A stretch of 64,000 nucleotides of DNA from Cryptomeria japonica. Lineage: Eukaryota > Streptophyta > Pinopsida > Cupressales > Cupressaceae. Under the pieces are notes generated by a model. The model was not told the origin of the DNA and made no database searches. It was given only the letters and a program-made list of their open reading frames with translations. Every line of letters starts with the position of its first letter. The stretch's first letter is position 1. Shown in pieces: positions 58,401 through 62,994 of this stretch. The stretch spans positions 97,155,796 through 97,219,795 of the forward strand of contig NC_081412.1 of the NCBI RefSeq assembly GCF_030272615.1, in the 5' to 3' direction. Position numbers and translations under genes: made by a program.

Positions 58401-60731
58401 TGATCAGGTGGCCTTATGTATTTTTTGATTTTTGATTTGCATATATAAAGAACTCTTTTTTTTTCTGAGAGAATGGGTCAAAATTGACCCATCTGTAACC
58501 TTAGCAACATAACTGAGTCGGTTTGGCCTCTCCCCTTCTAATTCAAAGCCTTGACATGGTGATTTAAGCTGAGTATTTGTTGCAGATTGCCAGTGAAAGA
58601 TTCTCCTTGACTATATTGGATATTACTAATCATATGGCCTTATGTATTTTTCATCTTTACATTTGTATGTATAAAATGCTTCCTTTCTCTAACCATACTT
58701 TGATGACCGTGATTTAGAAATTCTGTGCTGTTTTTGCTCTAACATTGTACACCATGCTTTTTTGAACCTCTGGATTTCCAAATTAGAGGAACAAATCCCT
58801 TCTAAATCTCATCATGCTTGAAAATATTCTTTGTATCCAACTAAAAATTGTGCTCAACTCTCCTCCTTTAAATGCATTATCACCTGTACATCAAATCCTA
58901 AGCTTCTGAGATAGACTTAACTTTTCCTATATTGATGGTAATGCATGTATCACCTCTCAGTATTATCTTTATTAATTCTTCAGTCCGGTAGAATCTTAAT
59001 TGTAGTTTGCATTGTCAATTGTATAATTAAAAATATATACTCATGTGATTAATGTTGCACAAAATTGAGGTAACAGGAATTTTGAAGAACATTGATGCAT
59101 CTTATATATGTTTATTTTTTTCTCAAACTAGATATTCTTTTAGCTGAATTGAATGTTAAATAACTCTGACAATTTTGAAGCTTTCCATGTTTCTTCTGGT
59201 TTTTTTTCCTTCTAGTGCCTTAATAATGCTTGGGATTTTTGATGAATCTCACCGGAATACAGATTGGAGTCACTCTCTAACAGGATACACATGAATAGAG
59301 CTTGTTATTTTGGTGTGGAATAAGTAGATTAGTAGCCATTAGAAATTTTTATTTTTTTATTTAAATTTACGAATCAGTAAAATTGCAGACATTGAGATTC
59401 ATAATGCTAAACTTGGTGATCTTACTGCACCTAATGGAATTTCTAATCATAACAGAACATAAAGTGTTTACTGTTTGCTCAGCTAGATATTTCTTCACCG
59501 GATTCTAACTTCTTTGTGTGCAGATCAAAAAAATGAAAACTTTAACCCAAGCAATGATAAATATTCTAGGCATTTGGAAAAAAATGTTTATGGGAGAGAA
59601 TCTTAAATTCTTTTTCCTTTTTCTTTTATTATAGTTTCCATTGTGTTGTCTCTGTTTGTGCCTCCGAGCATGTGGTCTTAGATGTGAATTCAACCTTAAT
59701 TGCATATTTTGATAGATTGTCAACTGCTCGTAAATAATACCTTTGTGAATGTGTGGTCATTCTGCAGATAATCACAATGCATTGACTATTGCTTCTCTCT
59801 GGGCACCGGTTCTGGCTGTAAGCAGACTAAATTTTGTTCCTGGAACAATTTATTGATTAATTGTTTCAATTTCAAAGTCACTGTTACTGGCAAATTTCTG
59901 GTTCAATTGCTTTTTTGATGCGTGGGAGAAACATGGTAATAGCAGAAGCTGATGTTTTGCAGATCTATATTCTGGACCTTCATGTGTGGTACACAGTTTT
60001 GTCTGCCATTGTGGGGGGGCTTATTGGAGCAAAGGATCGTTTAGGGGAGGTAAATATGCATATCTCTACTGGTCTTGTGAAGATGATAATGGATTTGGTG
60101 ATATTGAAGATTACCCGTTAATGAGAATAAATTTTGGGACAGTGACTGTCAATTTCAGTAAATTATTAAATACACGGTAATGTTAGTCACACATATTTTA
60201 TATAAAAATTGAATGCGATTATGATCCTTTATAGGAATCATAAACGTTTTGGTAATATGTTAAAATGCAGAAGGGTTTTAGACTTTTAGGGATTGTTTTG
60301 GGTCACATATGTTTATTTGGATTCAGCTGGAGTTTAAAGTTGGTAACTGGCTTTCAACTGAAAGTTCTTTTTGGATTTCTGTTCTAGTTTATTGTTTGTG
60401 TGCCCGAGTACATTGCAAAGAATAAAATAATTTATGCTCTCCATTATTGTAGATACGTTCAATTGAAACTGTGCACAAGAGATTCAAACATTTTCCTGCG
60501 GAATTTGTGAAAAGCCTTCAAGCAACAAGTATTAACAGGTAGTCACTTTTTCTGAAATTTCCATAGCTGAATTCTATAGCCTTGGCATGATTTGTTGAAT
60601 AGCTTTACTCCCTATAGATATAATGTCAGTACTTCTGTTTCACACATTCCTAATGCTTATTTTACATTTGTATAATGACTCAATAAATATTTCCTTGTTG
60701 TAGGGGTGGTCGTGATACGGCATCTGGGCAG
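5352..60731 (+). CDS. GSL8/GSL10-like: Callose synthase (1,3-beta-glucan synthase-like), internal 17 exons of a partial gene
   Basis: Seventeen exons join into one frame of 504 codons: 5352-5441, 5546-5643, 5802-5919, 14772-14897, 30589-30665, 30753-30825, 37115-37228, 37487-37589, 37757-37880, 38076-38214, 38303-38355, 55027-55087, 55312-55396, 59768-59817, 59963-60049, 60453-60538, 60704-60731. Callose synthases are large plasma-membrane or cell-plate enzymes that polymerise UDP-glucose into 1,3-beta-glucan; GSL8/GSL10 family members act in cytokinesis and pollen mitosis in Arabidopsis. Diagnostic segments are [30 protein letters not shown] (FKS1 domain 1), [50 protein letters not shown] and [19 protein letters not shown]. 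The piece runs from the N-terminal cytosolic part through about six membrane segments. The catalytic region is not in the window. The choice of GSL8/GSL10 over other callose synthases rests on [12 protein letters not shown] and the short linker after it, by recall of the family. Introns reach 16.7 kb, full of transposons, yet the frame is intact, so the gene looks functional. Confidence 0.95.
5546..5643 (+). CDS. GSL8/GSL10-like: Callose synthase exon 2
   Basis: Thirty-two codons plus two bases, [11 protein letters not shown] to IHPVWN. Acceptor TTAATGCAG, donor GTATGT. The family motif [10 protein letters not shown] is present. The split Asn codon (AA plus C) is completed by the next exon. 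Preceding intron 104 bp. Confidence 0.93.
5802..5919 (+). CDS. GSL8/GSL10-like: Callose synthase exon 3 (FKS1 domain-1 core)
   Basis: One base plus 39 codons, [10 protein letters not shown] to CYIFHQ. It contains [20 protein letters not shown], the best-conserved segment of the N-terminal FKS1 domain 1. Acceptor TTTGCAG, donor GTAAGT. The following intron is 8852 bp. Confidence 0.95.
5920..6517. other. Intron DNA, no gene; contains one copy of an interspersed repeat
   Basis: About 5990-6190 is alike to 14280-14480 in the same intron: both carry GGGCTGAATGCC, then AAACCGAAAGCTCAC-like sequence, then TGTATGATTTAGGAT-like sequence. Roughly two thirds of positions seem shared by eye. The two copies flank the gypsy remnant at a distance, so they may be old LTR fragments or independent copies of a short repeat. 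Nothing else was recognised. Confidence 0.45.
6518..7178 (+). pseudogene. Ty3/gypsy pol fragment: RNase H end and integrase start (left half)
   Basis: Broken frames on the + strand read [19 protein letters not shown] (RNase H), [20 protein letters not shown] and VANALSRRP (end of RNase H), then the integrase zinc region with [20 protein letters not shown] and the CMVCQRNK cysteine pair, then SIDFIIG, where the first catalytic Asp of integrase sits. Stops and frameshifts are frequent. The coding stretch is cut exactly after ATAGGACTT by the insertion at 7179 and resumes at 12531. Reverse transcriptase and LTRs were not found. Confidence 0.85.
8042..8056 (+). promoter_or_regulatory. TATA-like box in LTR-like element E1
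   Basis: GGCTTATATAGAGAAACCC fits a plant TATA box and sits about 860 bp into the element. Element E2 has TTTATAGGCTCCCC at a comparable place (near 22443). No transcription start evidence is available. Confidence 0.35.
8620..12145. repeat. Array of about 20 copies of a 43-bp nested palindrome, 125-290 bp apart
   Basis: The consensus has outer arms GAATTTCGCTC and GAGCGAAATTC, inner arms ACCCTT and AAGGGT, and three 3-base spacers (TGG, TGG, CAG), so each copy can fold into a near-perfect hairpin. Copies start near 8623, 8758, 8937, 9065, 9232, 9465, 9633, 9810, 10087 (reverse orientation), 10407, 10580, 10725, 10892, 11036, 11214, 11412, 11585, 11765 (left half only), 11931 and 12099. The DNA between copies is a looser repeat with AACTCCAATC..CAAGGCAAGGACAT-like phrases. 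The palindrome is better conserved than the DNA between copies. Confidence 0.9.
9996..10536. repeat. Near-perfect inverted repeat, 265-bp arms, 11-bp loop
   Basis: The arm 9996-10260 is the reverse complement of 10272-10536, with only a few mismatches seen, around a loop at 10261-10271. Each arm contains one full copy of the palindromic motif of the array (10087 and 10407). A transcript across it would fold into a long double-stranded stem. Confidence 0.9.
12531..13320 (+). pseudogene. Ty3/gypsy integrase fragment (right half)
   Basis: This continues the frame cut at 7178: [20 protein letters not shown] follows directly on ..DFIIG. After several stops come [17 protein letters not shown], and, in other frames, [15 protein letters not shown] and [11 protein letters not shown], the order expected for the integrase core and its C-terminal domain. 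The second Asp is in IISDKD, but the usual catalytic Glu after QTDGQ is replaced (QMK), so the enzyme would be dead even without the stops. Confidence 0.85.
13344..13391. repeat. (CA)n microsatellite
   Basis: Uninterrupted CA dinucleotide run of about 46 bases. It joins the end of the gypsy remnant to a short GC-rich stretch with self-complementary GGGGATGCGTCCCC (13405-13420). Confidence 0.95.
13392..14771. other. Intron DNA without a recognised gene
   Basis: A GC-rich palindromic stretch (13400-13480, repeated GGGGA/TCCCC) may be a transposon end. About 14280-14480 is the second copy of the repeat seen at 5990-6190. The rest shows nothing I can assign. Confidence 0.4.
14772..14897 (+). CDS. 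GSL8/GSL10-like: Callose synthase exon 4
   Basis: Forty-two codons, phase 0 at both ends, [12 protein letters not shown] to LYETIAA. Acceptor CTGTGCAG, donor GTACTC. The LRQQ segment and the short stretch before [11 protein letters not shown] fit the GSL8/GSL10 type better than the CalS1 type, which has a longer insert here. The following intron is 15691 bp. Confidence 0.93.
14898..15539. other. Intron DNA without a recognised gene
   Basis: About 15030-15110 is rich in GGGATGG-like repeats and could be the terminal region of the neighbouring hAT element, but no matching opposite end was proved. Confidence 0.3.
15540..17460 (-). pseudogene. hAT transposase remnant with DUF659-like region and internal duplication
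   Basis: Minus-strand fragments appear in hAT order. Near 17300-17215 is [20 protein letters not shown]-like sequence. Near 17180-17060 is [20 protein letters not shown] followed by [14 protein letters not shown]. Near 16940-16780 and again 16630-16470 is [20 protein letters not shown], then [11 protein letters not shown], the DUF659/hAT motif. About 16150-15600 carries the C-terminal part, ending in a [13 protein letters not shown]-like segment. Stops and frameshifts are common. A 310-bp tandem duplication (16448 to about 17064) doubles the DUF659 piece. Confidence 0.75.
16448..17064. repeat. 310-bp tandem duplication inside the hAT remnant
   Basis: The two copies start at CTTGTATCCATGG (16448 and 16758) and end at CTAATAATCGTCCACCT. 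They differ at roughly 5-7 percent of positions by eye, so the duplication is younger than the decay of the transposase but not recent. Two antisense open frames (16307-16699 and 16767-17009) are by-products of it. Confidence 0.9.
17461..19600. other. Intron DNA without a recognised gene
   Basis: AT-rich, no coding similarity, terminal repeats or RNA gene seen. It may include the outer ends of the hAT remnant and the 5' part of the LTR-like element that ends at 27698. Confidence 0.4.
19601..21683. repeat. Left part of a third LTR-like element with short degenerate repeats
   Basis: The stretch has GGTCGGCC(C)TATT-like phrases (near 19812, 19970, 20675), a run of GGTCTGAT-like phrases (20140-20310), and AGGCTAGAGCGCAT..GGGGCAT-like phrases (21370, 21485). 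A TATA-like GGGTATAAATGAAGG is at 20039. The style matches the arrays inside E1 and E2. The element continues at 27271-27698, where a third copy of the shared LTR-like end appears. The left border could not be found. Confidence 0.5.
22600..24500. repeat. Degenerate short-period repeat region in E2
   Basis: Phrases such as GGCGGACTTGGAAGA, TTGGACATGTT and GCCAACTTGGA recur many times at irregular spacing of 20-120 bases. Several overlapping open frames here (for example 22595-22936 and 22860-23252) come from this low-complexity sequence and do not look like proteins. It holds the place taken by the palindrome array in E1. Confidence 0.6.
24110..26268. repeat. 95-bp direct repeat, two copies 2.06 kb apart
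   Basis: 24113-24200 and 26172-26260 share TTGACTAACTCTTGCCAAGA, then GTTAATTAACCA, then TAGGAGTTTACCA. The non-autonomous hAT lies between the copies. Part of the E2 internal structure. Confidence 0.75.
24959..25839. mobile_element. Non-autonomous hAT element, 881 bp, with subterminal GACTCG repeats
   Basis: Ends are CAAAGTTCC and GGAACTTTG (perfect inverted repeats), flanked by the exact 8-bp duplication GTTGAAAA (24951-24958 and 25840-25847). Both subterminal regions are dense in GACTCG/CGAGTC words; the left one (24965-25150) is strikingly GC-rich. The interior 25600-25740 is alike to 47740-47880, the 3' part of the hAT at 42538-47964, so it is a deletion derivative of that family. No coding capacity. 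Confidence 0.93.
26535..26990. repeat. Four tandem copies of a 100-113 bp unit in E2
   Basis: Each copy carries ACAAAACCCTAAT, then CTTTT..TTTTCAAATCTGAGAACATGGGTA-like sequence; ACATGGGTA-like anchors are near 26611, 26710, 26822 and 26934. Copies diverge moderately. Confidence 0.75.
27271..27698. mobile_element. Right end of a third giant LTR-like element
   Basis: The end GGGGCGATGTGTGAAAACGT then CACAACA (to 27698) is the same terminus as in E1 and E2, preceded by a CCC..AAGCAAAAAGTTGGGGTCCC segment that also matches. E2 is inserted 0.43 kb from this end. The left end was not located, so no target duplication can be given. Confidence 0.65.
27980..28475 (+). pseudogene. hAT transposase dimerisation domain, broken
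   Basis: The + strand reads [15 protein letters not shown], then in shifted frame [18 protein letters not shown], then [20 protein letters not shown]. This is the C-terminal hAT dimerisation domain in its usual order (W, then CERNWS, then KKR). A frameshift near 28250 leads to an acidic tail in 28248-28475 ([17 protein letters not shown]). The N-terminal zinc finger and catalytic part are absent, so it is a deletion product. Confidence 0.85.
28845..29815. mobile_element. Non-autonomous hAT-like element, 971 bp, nested
   Basis: Ends CAAAGATGTAAAAATC and (other strand) CAAGGATGAAAAAATC form an imperfect inverted repeat, 14 of 16 positions. The flanks TGTTCAAC and AGTTCAAC are an 8-bp duplication with one mismatch. 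Subterminal repeats are of the type AATCGGC/GCCGATT and AAATCG. No coding sequence. It sits 12 bases from the right end of the surrounding hAT. Confidence 0.85.
29828..30588. other. Intron DNA without a recognised gene
   Basis: No similarity recognised. The polypyrimidine tract for exon 5 (TATACTCTCTATTTACCATGCAG) lies at its end. Confidence 0.5.
30589..30665 (+). CDS. GSL8/GSL10-like: Callose synthase exon 5
   Basis: Twenty-five codons plus [22 protein letters not shown] then FNEFF. Acceptor CCATGCAG, donor GTGAGA. The Trp codon TG|G is split with exon 6. WRNYDDFNE is invariant in callose synthases. Confidence 0.95.
30753..30825 (+). CDS. GSL8/GSL10-like: Callose synthase exon 6
   Basis: One base plus 24 codons, [18 protein letters not shown] to KPKKN. 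Acceptor TATGCAG, donor GTTAGT. LGWPWR marks the end of the N-terminal cytosolic part. The following intron is 6289 bp. Confidence 0.93.
30826..32026. other. Intron DNA without a recognised gene
   Basis: No coding or repeat structure recognised. The open frame 31778-32029 has no similarity I know and runs to the border of the Copia element. Confidence 0.5.
32027..32306 (-). repeat. 3' LTR of the deleted Copia element
   Basis: 280 bp, begins TGAAAAATAAATTG and ends TATTCTAACA on the + strand. It contains two copies of GCTAAATAAAGCTTAAAAGC and a TATA-like CTATATATACGC on the minus strand. Confidence 0.93.
32930..33081 (-). pseudogene. Copia Gag N-terminal remnant
   Basis: The minus-strand frame from 33081 reads MASLSN, then [20 protein letters not shown], then [11 protein letters not shown]. 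This matches the start of Copia Gag (KLxGxNYxTWK..M...L). It loses similarity after about 50 residues and runs into the GGTTTTCACGATTTTTTCCT-like repeats of the interior. Too short to make a working Gag. Confidence 0.7.
33850..34129 (-). repeat. 5' LTR of the deleted Copia element
   Basis: 280 bp, near-identical to 32027-32306. The primer-binding site abuts its inner end at 33849. Confidence 0.93.
34135..35039. other. Intron DNA without a recognised gene
   Basis: No similarity or repeat border recognised in this AT-rich stretch. Confidence 0.5.
35040..35665. repeat. Diverged tandem duplication of about 230 bp
   Basis: 35050-35280 and 35440-35665 share ACTAACT(A)CAAAAGTT(T/C)ACT, CAAACC(T/C)TCTT, TTTCA(T/C)ACTT and CCAGATCTG, in the same order about 390 bp apart. 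Identity is perhaps 65-70 percent by eye. No function seen. Confidence 0.65.
35666..37114. other. Intron DNA without a recognised gene
   Basis: Nothing recognised apart from the acceptor tract for exon 7 at its end. Confidence 0.5.
37115..37228 (+). CDS. GSL8/GSL10-like: Callose synthase exon 7 (first membrane segment)
   Basis: Thirty-eight codons in phase 0, [12 protein letters not shown], then [20 protein letters not shown], then LVMVFQ. Acceptor TTGTGCAG, donor GTTTGG. The basic GRRNQRTGK-like stretch is the linker before the membrane block. Confidence 0.95.
37487..37589 (+). CDS. GSL8/GSL10-like: Callose synthase exon 8
   Basis: Thirty-four codons plus [21 protein letters not shown] then [14 protein letters not shown]. 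Acceptor TTTACAG, donor [18 protein letters not shown] is a family-wide match. Confidence 0.95.
37757..37880 (+). CDS. GSL8/GSL10-like: Callose synthase exon 9
   Basis: Two bases, 40 codons and [22 protein letters not shown], then [20 protein letters not shown]. Acceptor GGTACAG, donor GTAAGT. It carries the third hydrophobic segment. Confidence 0.95.
38076..38214 (+). CDS. GSL8/GSL10-like: Callose synthase exon 10
   Basis: One base plus 46 codons: [20 protein letters not shown], then [20 protein letters not shown], then MKWMRQ. The acceptor TTTCTTTTTCAG at 38064-38075 has a strong pyrimidine tract and keeps the frame. With this start the short polar linker that other callose synthases have after ..LYVK is missing. 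An upstream acceptor at 37979 would add TDHGNSYRA-like residues but runs into a stop. Confidence 0.88.
38303..38355 (+). CDS. GSL8/GSL10-like: Callose synthase exon 11
   Basis: Seventeen codons plus [19 protein letters not shown]. Acceptor GATTGAAG, donor GTATGT. The motif YVGRGMYER of the family is present. The following intron is 16671 bp, the longest complete one in the window. Confidence 0.95.
38356..39839. other. Intron DNA without a recognised gene
   Basis: No element border or coding similarity recognised. Confidence 0.5.
39840..42028. other. Probable LTR-derived stretch with CGATAA-type repeats
   Basis: 40080-40480 repeats GTTGTCAT..ATCGGGATAG..TTA(A/T)ACCGATAA about seven times at 40-65 bp spacing. 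Further on, CCCTGGGAAAACCTCC and AGGAGGAAAAACCC (40615-40650) resemble the transcribed leader of plant LTR elements. No LTR pair, target duplication or protein was found, so element type and borders are open. Confidence 0.4.
40080..40480. repeat. Degenerate tandem repeat with CGATAAAGTGTCAT / ATCGGGATAG
   Basis: About seven diverged units; each has a TCGGGATAG core followed by ACCGATAA. The words are partly self-complementary (TATCGG/CCGATA), so units can pair with each other. Confidence 0.75.
42029..42448 (+). repeat. Interspersed repeat, copy 1 (MITE-like, about 420 bp)
   Basis: Matches 62995-63478 in reverse orientation. The shared outer end is GGTATGCCCA..GGTA..ATAC..GGG, then CAAAGGTGTTGAG. 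The shared interior includes CACTAGTTAGTG, GTGTCTTGGAGTGGAGACCA and an ATGCCAATTGAT..ATCAATTGGCAT stem (42371-42417). No protein. The superfamily is unknown; the inverted ATGCCAATTGAT arms can form a hairpin. Confidence 0.75.
42772..43210 (+). pseudogene. hAT transposase C-terminal tail
   Basis: The + strand reads [16 protein letters not shown], the end of the hAT dimerisation domain, then, after a GC-rich stretch (CTTGGGGGCGCTGCCCCC), an acidic tail [20 protein letters not shown] that ends near 43209. The same tail type is seen at 28248-28475. The rest of the transposase is missing. Confidence 0.75.
44202..44466 (-). repeat. 3' LTR of the Gag-only element
   Basis: 265 bp, TGTTTACCCTCTTGGG to GCCGCCAACA on the + strand. 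It contains TATA-like AAGTATATAAAG. Confidence 0.95.
44882..46934 (-). pseudogene. Gag-protease of the Gag-only retroelement, with frameshifts and one stop
   Basis: The frame starts at 46934 ([12 protein letters not shown]). It shifts near 46640, where a 62-bp direct repeat (GGCACCTACCGTAT at 46613 and 46675) duplicates a TVGA segment. It continues through the Gag core ([49 protein letters not shown]) and a Ser/Glu-rich linker. It shifts again near 45850 into the zinc knuckle [14 protein letters not shown] (CX2CX4HX4C). Then follow an [14 protein letters not shown]-like coiled stretch and the protease core [14 protein letters not shown], where a TGA at about 45286 replaces an expected Trp. 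The frame resumes to the flap-like ILGRGWL and an acidic tail. Only Gag and protease are encoded. Confidence 0.88.
47185..47449 (-). repeat. 5' LTR of the Gag-only element
   Basis: 265 bp, matches 44202-44466 with scattered substitutions and no length change. Confidence 0.95.
47965..48594. other. Intron DNA without a recognised gene
   Basis: Nothing recognised. Confidence 0.5.
48595..49323. mobile_element. Possible decayed hAT element of the GACTCG family
   Basis: The left side CAAACTTATCAAAAACTCA then ACAAACTCGGCTC, and the right side (other strand) CAAAGTTGGAAAACTCAGAC then TCAACATGGACTCAGC, resemble the CAAAGTT..ACTCG ends of the family. No 8-bp duplication matches and the interior is not similar to the other copies, so this is a weak call. 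Confidence 0.3.
49705..49965. repeat. 61-bp tandem repeat, about four copies, in the solo LTR
   Basis: Units start with AAGCCCTCCAGGAA at 49705, 49766, 49827 and 49888 (the last as AAGCCATCCAAGG), with a fifth partial at 49948. Each ends with CTTGAATGTAATTTCTTACA-like sequence. Confidence 0.9.
50872..51004. repeat. 42-bp tandem repeat, three copies, at the LTR end
   Basis: The unit TATTAAATTCTATTTCAAAG then TGGGGATATTATTATCATT is repeated three times; the GTGGGGATAT anchors are at about 50907, 50949 and 50991. The last copy forms the LTR terminus, so the end itself has been duplicated inward. Confidence 0.92.
51010..53312. other. Intron DNA without a defined element
   Basis: Short GCTGTGAGTA(A)T(G/A)TTGTT repeats at 51795-51935. 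A C-run followed by CTCAGTAGAAG (52545-52570) is of the kind seen in transcribed parts of plant LTR elements. No borders or proteins were found. Confidence 0.35.
53449..54012. repeat. CATA / TATACA microsatellites
   Basis: A perfect (CATA)n run at 53449-53485 and a long mixed run of CATA, TATACG and CACA at 53856-54012. Open frames across the second run (for example 53645-54082) are repeat artefacts. Confidence 0.9.
54113..54290. repeat. 76-bp tandem repeat, 2.4 copies
   Basis: ATATCAAAAAGATCAAACTA anchors are at 54114, 54190 and 54265, each followed by TAAGTTCTGAGTTCACTAAT then CAGCACT in the first two copies. Confidence 0.9.
54431..55026. other. Intron DNA without a recognised gene
   Basis: AT-rich; nothing recognised before the acceptor of exon 12. 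Confidence 0.5.
55027..55087 (+). CDS. GSL8/GSL10-like: Callose synthase exon 12
   Basis: One base plus 20 codons, [20 protein letters not shown]. Acceptor AGTGCAG, donor GTAAGT. It is one hydrophobic membrane segment and matches the family segment before QIKPLV. Confidence 0.95.
55312..55396 (+). CDS. GSL8/GSL10-like: Callose synthase exon 13
   Basis: Twenty-eight codons plus [21 protein letters not shown] then TWHDFVSK. Acceptor CATGCAG, donor GTACAA. The donor is followed by a (TC)n(AC)n microsatellite within ten bases. Confidence 0.93.
55404..55444. repeat. (TC)n(AC)n compound microsatellite next to a splice donor
   Basis: A CT run followed directly by an AC run, starting seven bases after the exon 13 donor. 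Length change here could affect splicing; that is inference. Confidence 0.9.
55445..59767. other. Intron DNA with one diverged duplication, no gene
   Basis: The only structure recognised is the pair 58290-58450 / 58516-58682. The open frame 57728-57970 has no similarity I know. Confidence 0.5.
58290..58682. repeat. Diverged tandem duplication, period about 230 bp
   Basis: The copies share TTTGGCCT(T/C)TCCCCT, GATTTAAGCT(A/G)AG, CCAGTGAA, TTCTCCTTGAC and ATGGCCTTATGTATTTTT in the same order. Identity is about 75 percent by eye. Confidence 0.8.
59768..59817 (+). CDS. GSL8/GSL10-like: Callose synthase exon 14
   Basis: Two bases plus 16 codons, [16 protein letters not shown]. Acceptor TTCTGCAG, donor GTAAGC. 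SLWAPV is strongly conserved. Confidence 0.95.
59963..60049 (+). CDS. GSL8/GSL10-like: Callose synthase exon 15
   Basis: Twenty-nine codons, [20 protein letters not shown] then IGAKDRLGE. Acceptor TTTTGCAG, donor GTAAAT. It is the last membrane segment of the N-terminal block, followed by GA(R/K)DRLGE of the family. Confidence 0.96.
60453..60538 (+). CDS. GSL8/GSL10-like: Callose synthase exon 16
   Basis: Twenty-eight codons plus [22 protein letters not shown] then SLQATSIN. Acceptor ATTGTAG, donor GTAGTC. It matches the segment RSLEAVHKRFE..P.AF at the start of the central cytosolic loop. Confidence 0.94.
60704..60731 (+). CDS. GSL8/GSL10-like: Callose synthase exon 17 (micro-exon)
   Basis: One base plus nine codons, GGRDTASGQ. 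The acceptor is TTGTTGTAG, the donor GTTGTT is weak. It keeps the frame with exon 16 (AG plus G gives Arg). This part of callose synthases is variable, so similarity cannot confirm it; phase and borders support it. The next exon, expected to start near ..AAxFAPFWNEII, is not in the window. Confidence 0.7.
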
Positions 60732-62994
60732 GTTGTTCGCATAAACTGTTCATTCTTTCTTTGAAAGGGAAAAAGCTTATCTTATGCAGTAGCCTGTCGT
60801 TTTCTTATATATGTAATCATTAATGCACTTATGATATATTTCTGAATGTATTGTCTCCAAAATTATTCCTTAACAGCATTTAATAAGTGATATGATGGAT
60901 GGTTGCAATGGCACTTATATTCATCATCATTTTTCTAAGGCTGATTTATAAAGTCTTATGCTATGATATGTGGCAATACATGTCCATCACTGATATATGT
61001 ACAATCTGCCATCGTACCATGTAGACTTTTATAAATGAGTTATGACTGATTGTTTTGGTTAGAGTTGATGTTACTATTATAGGAAAATCTCTACATATTA
61101 TTTCCTAGTAGGTTTAATTGAAACTCATGTTGTTCCTATTGAGGAGGACCTTGCCACCAAAACTGTGCCTGTACCATACCCGTATCCACAACTTCTAGCT
61201 AATATTGCCAATTTGGCCGTTCGAGGGTGTGGGAACTTGGTGTAATGTCCGTTTTTTAGCTTATTCCAACATCTTTGAAAGCCCTCAACTTTCTTGGAGA
61301 GCACCGATATTATTGGGAAAGTATTCTGACAATGGCAATGTTTTAGGACCCAAGAGGAATATAGCGGTACTGTCCATGCGCAGATCCGACATTCTGGGAG
61401 AAGTCCACTTTTCTTGGGGAAGTGTGTTGTATTAGGAGAACACCAACTTGCACATGTATCAATTTTTTATACACTAATAAGAGTATTGATGGTGGGGTAG
61501 AATTCCTATTTTGGGCTATTTTATTCCATAACCTTGGCTGTTGTGAGAAAATAATTAACAACCTTATTTAATTAATTAATTTATAAAGTGACTTTTTGGG
61601 GTTTGAAATACAAAAAATTAATAAAGTTGCCTGGGTGAACAAACAGAAAAAAATGCTCTTTTGAAAAAAGGCAACAAAAAAGCTTAAAGCACTTTTTTGA
61701 AAAAGTAATGAAAATGATGAAAAGAGGTGAATGGGTATGGAAAACGGCATTCTTGACATTTATTTCTAGAAACCCCAGTTTGGAGAGTTTGAACTTGCTT
61801 CAGTCTGCAGTTGAAGAACAAAAACCCTTATGACAATTAGTTTTGTATATGAAAGCCCACCTAGTTGATTGTTGGTGAATTCAGACAGGATTCATAGTTG
61901 AGTTGAATGCTTGAAGAGTGAAAAGTTTGTGCTACAATATCATATGTTTTCGGGTTTGTGGAATTTCTGCAATTAACAAATTTATGGAAATTTTGCAGGC
62001 AAATAATAAATGTGTAAAGGGAAATTAGTTCTCATTATGCTGGTCACACCATATTAAATTTCTATGCTTCAAATGCTGGGCACTACTTGTATAAGGATGA
62101 CATGAATGGAGAATGGATGTATTGAAGATTTTTTTTAGAGTTCATAGTGTATGGTACAGCTAGTTGCAACCTTGGGTGCAAGAGGTGTTGGATGGCATAG
62201 AAGATGTGGGTGTCTAGAAAAGGATTCATCTAATGTGGGGTCTCTGGAAGACCCTATGTTAGCTGCAGCCCTTGTTGTCATCATTGAGGCAGTTTGTGCT
62301 ATATTTGAGGAGGTACAAAGAGCGGTGTGAGTTTGTAAAGAGACAATTATAGGGTTTGGGCAGTCAAGTATCATCTGGTTACTGTCTATAATTGGTAATA
62401 ACTAATAAATCTTATCATAGGTTGCAAATGACAGATTAAAAGAGGGTTGGGCACTCTTGCATGCATATAGAAGACATGAAATAGTACCAATCAGCCACCC
62501 AGATGAAGCTAATCCTTTCTTACATCACAATAATGTATGTTTGGAATGCTGGTATACGGTTTGATTGCTGTTGAGTTCTCTTTCTCCATAATTTGTATGT
62601 TCAGAAAATATTCTGTAAGGTGTTAATTAAGTATATCATAAATTTTCAGAATAAAGCATATTTGAAATCCAATATTTTCTCATTATTTATGTTTTCAAAT
62701 TCATGTATGTTCTGGATGCATCATCTACATTGTTATACTATTAATCATGTCCAATCAAATAGAAGTCGGCAACTTTTTATTAGGGTATTTTGTCGAAGAC
62801 TTGTATTAGAGCTGGGTTTCTGGCCAGCCTATGAAGTTATCAGTTGAGAAAATCATTTTTAGACTTTTTTGGTTAGTATCTAGCACGCACTTATATTTTA
62901 ATAATCACCAGTTCTTCTTTATTGTTTAGTGATTTCAACGTATTAGCCTCAACAAACAATATGGCCTTCATTTATCATTGGAATCACAAAAGAT
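60732..62994. other. Start of a long intron, no gene recognised
   Basis: No similarity to callose synthase or to a transposon protein was seen. This intron exceeds 3.2 kb, since no further exon is found to 64000. Confidence 0.5.
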
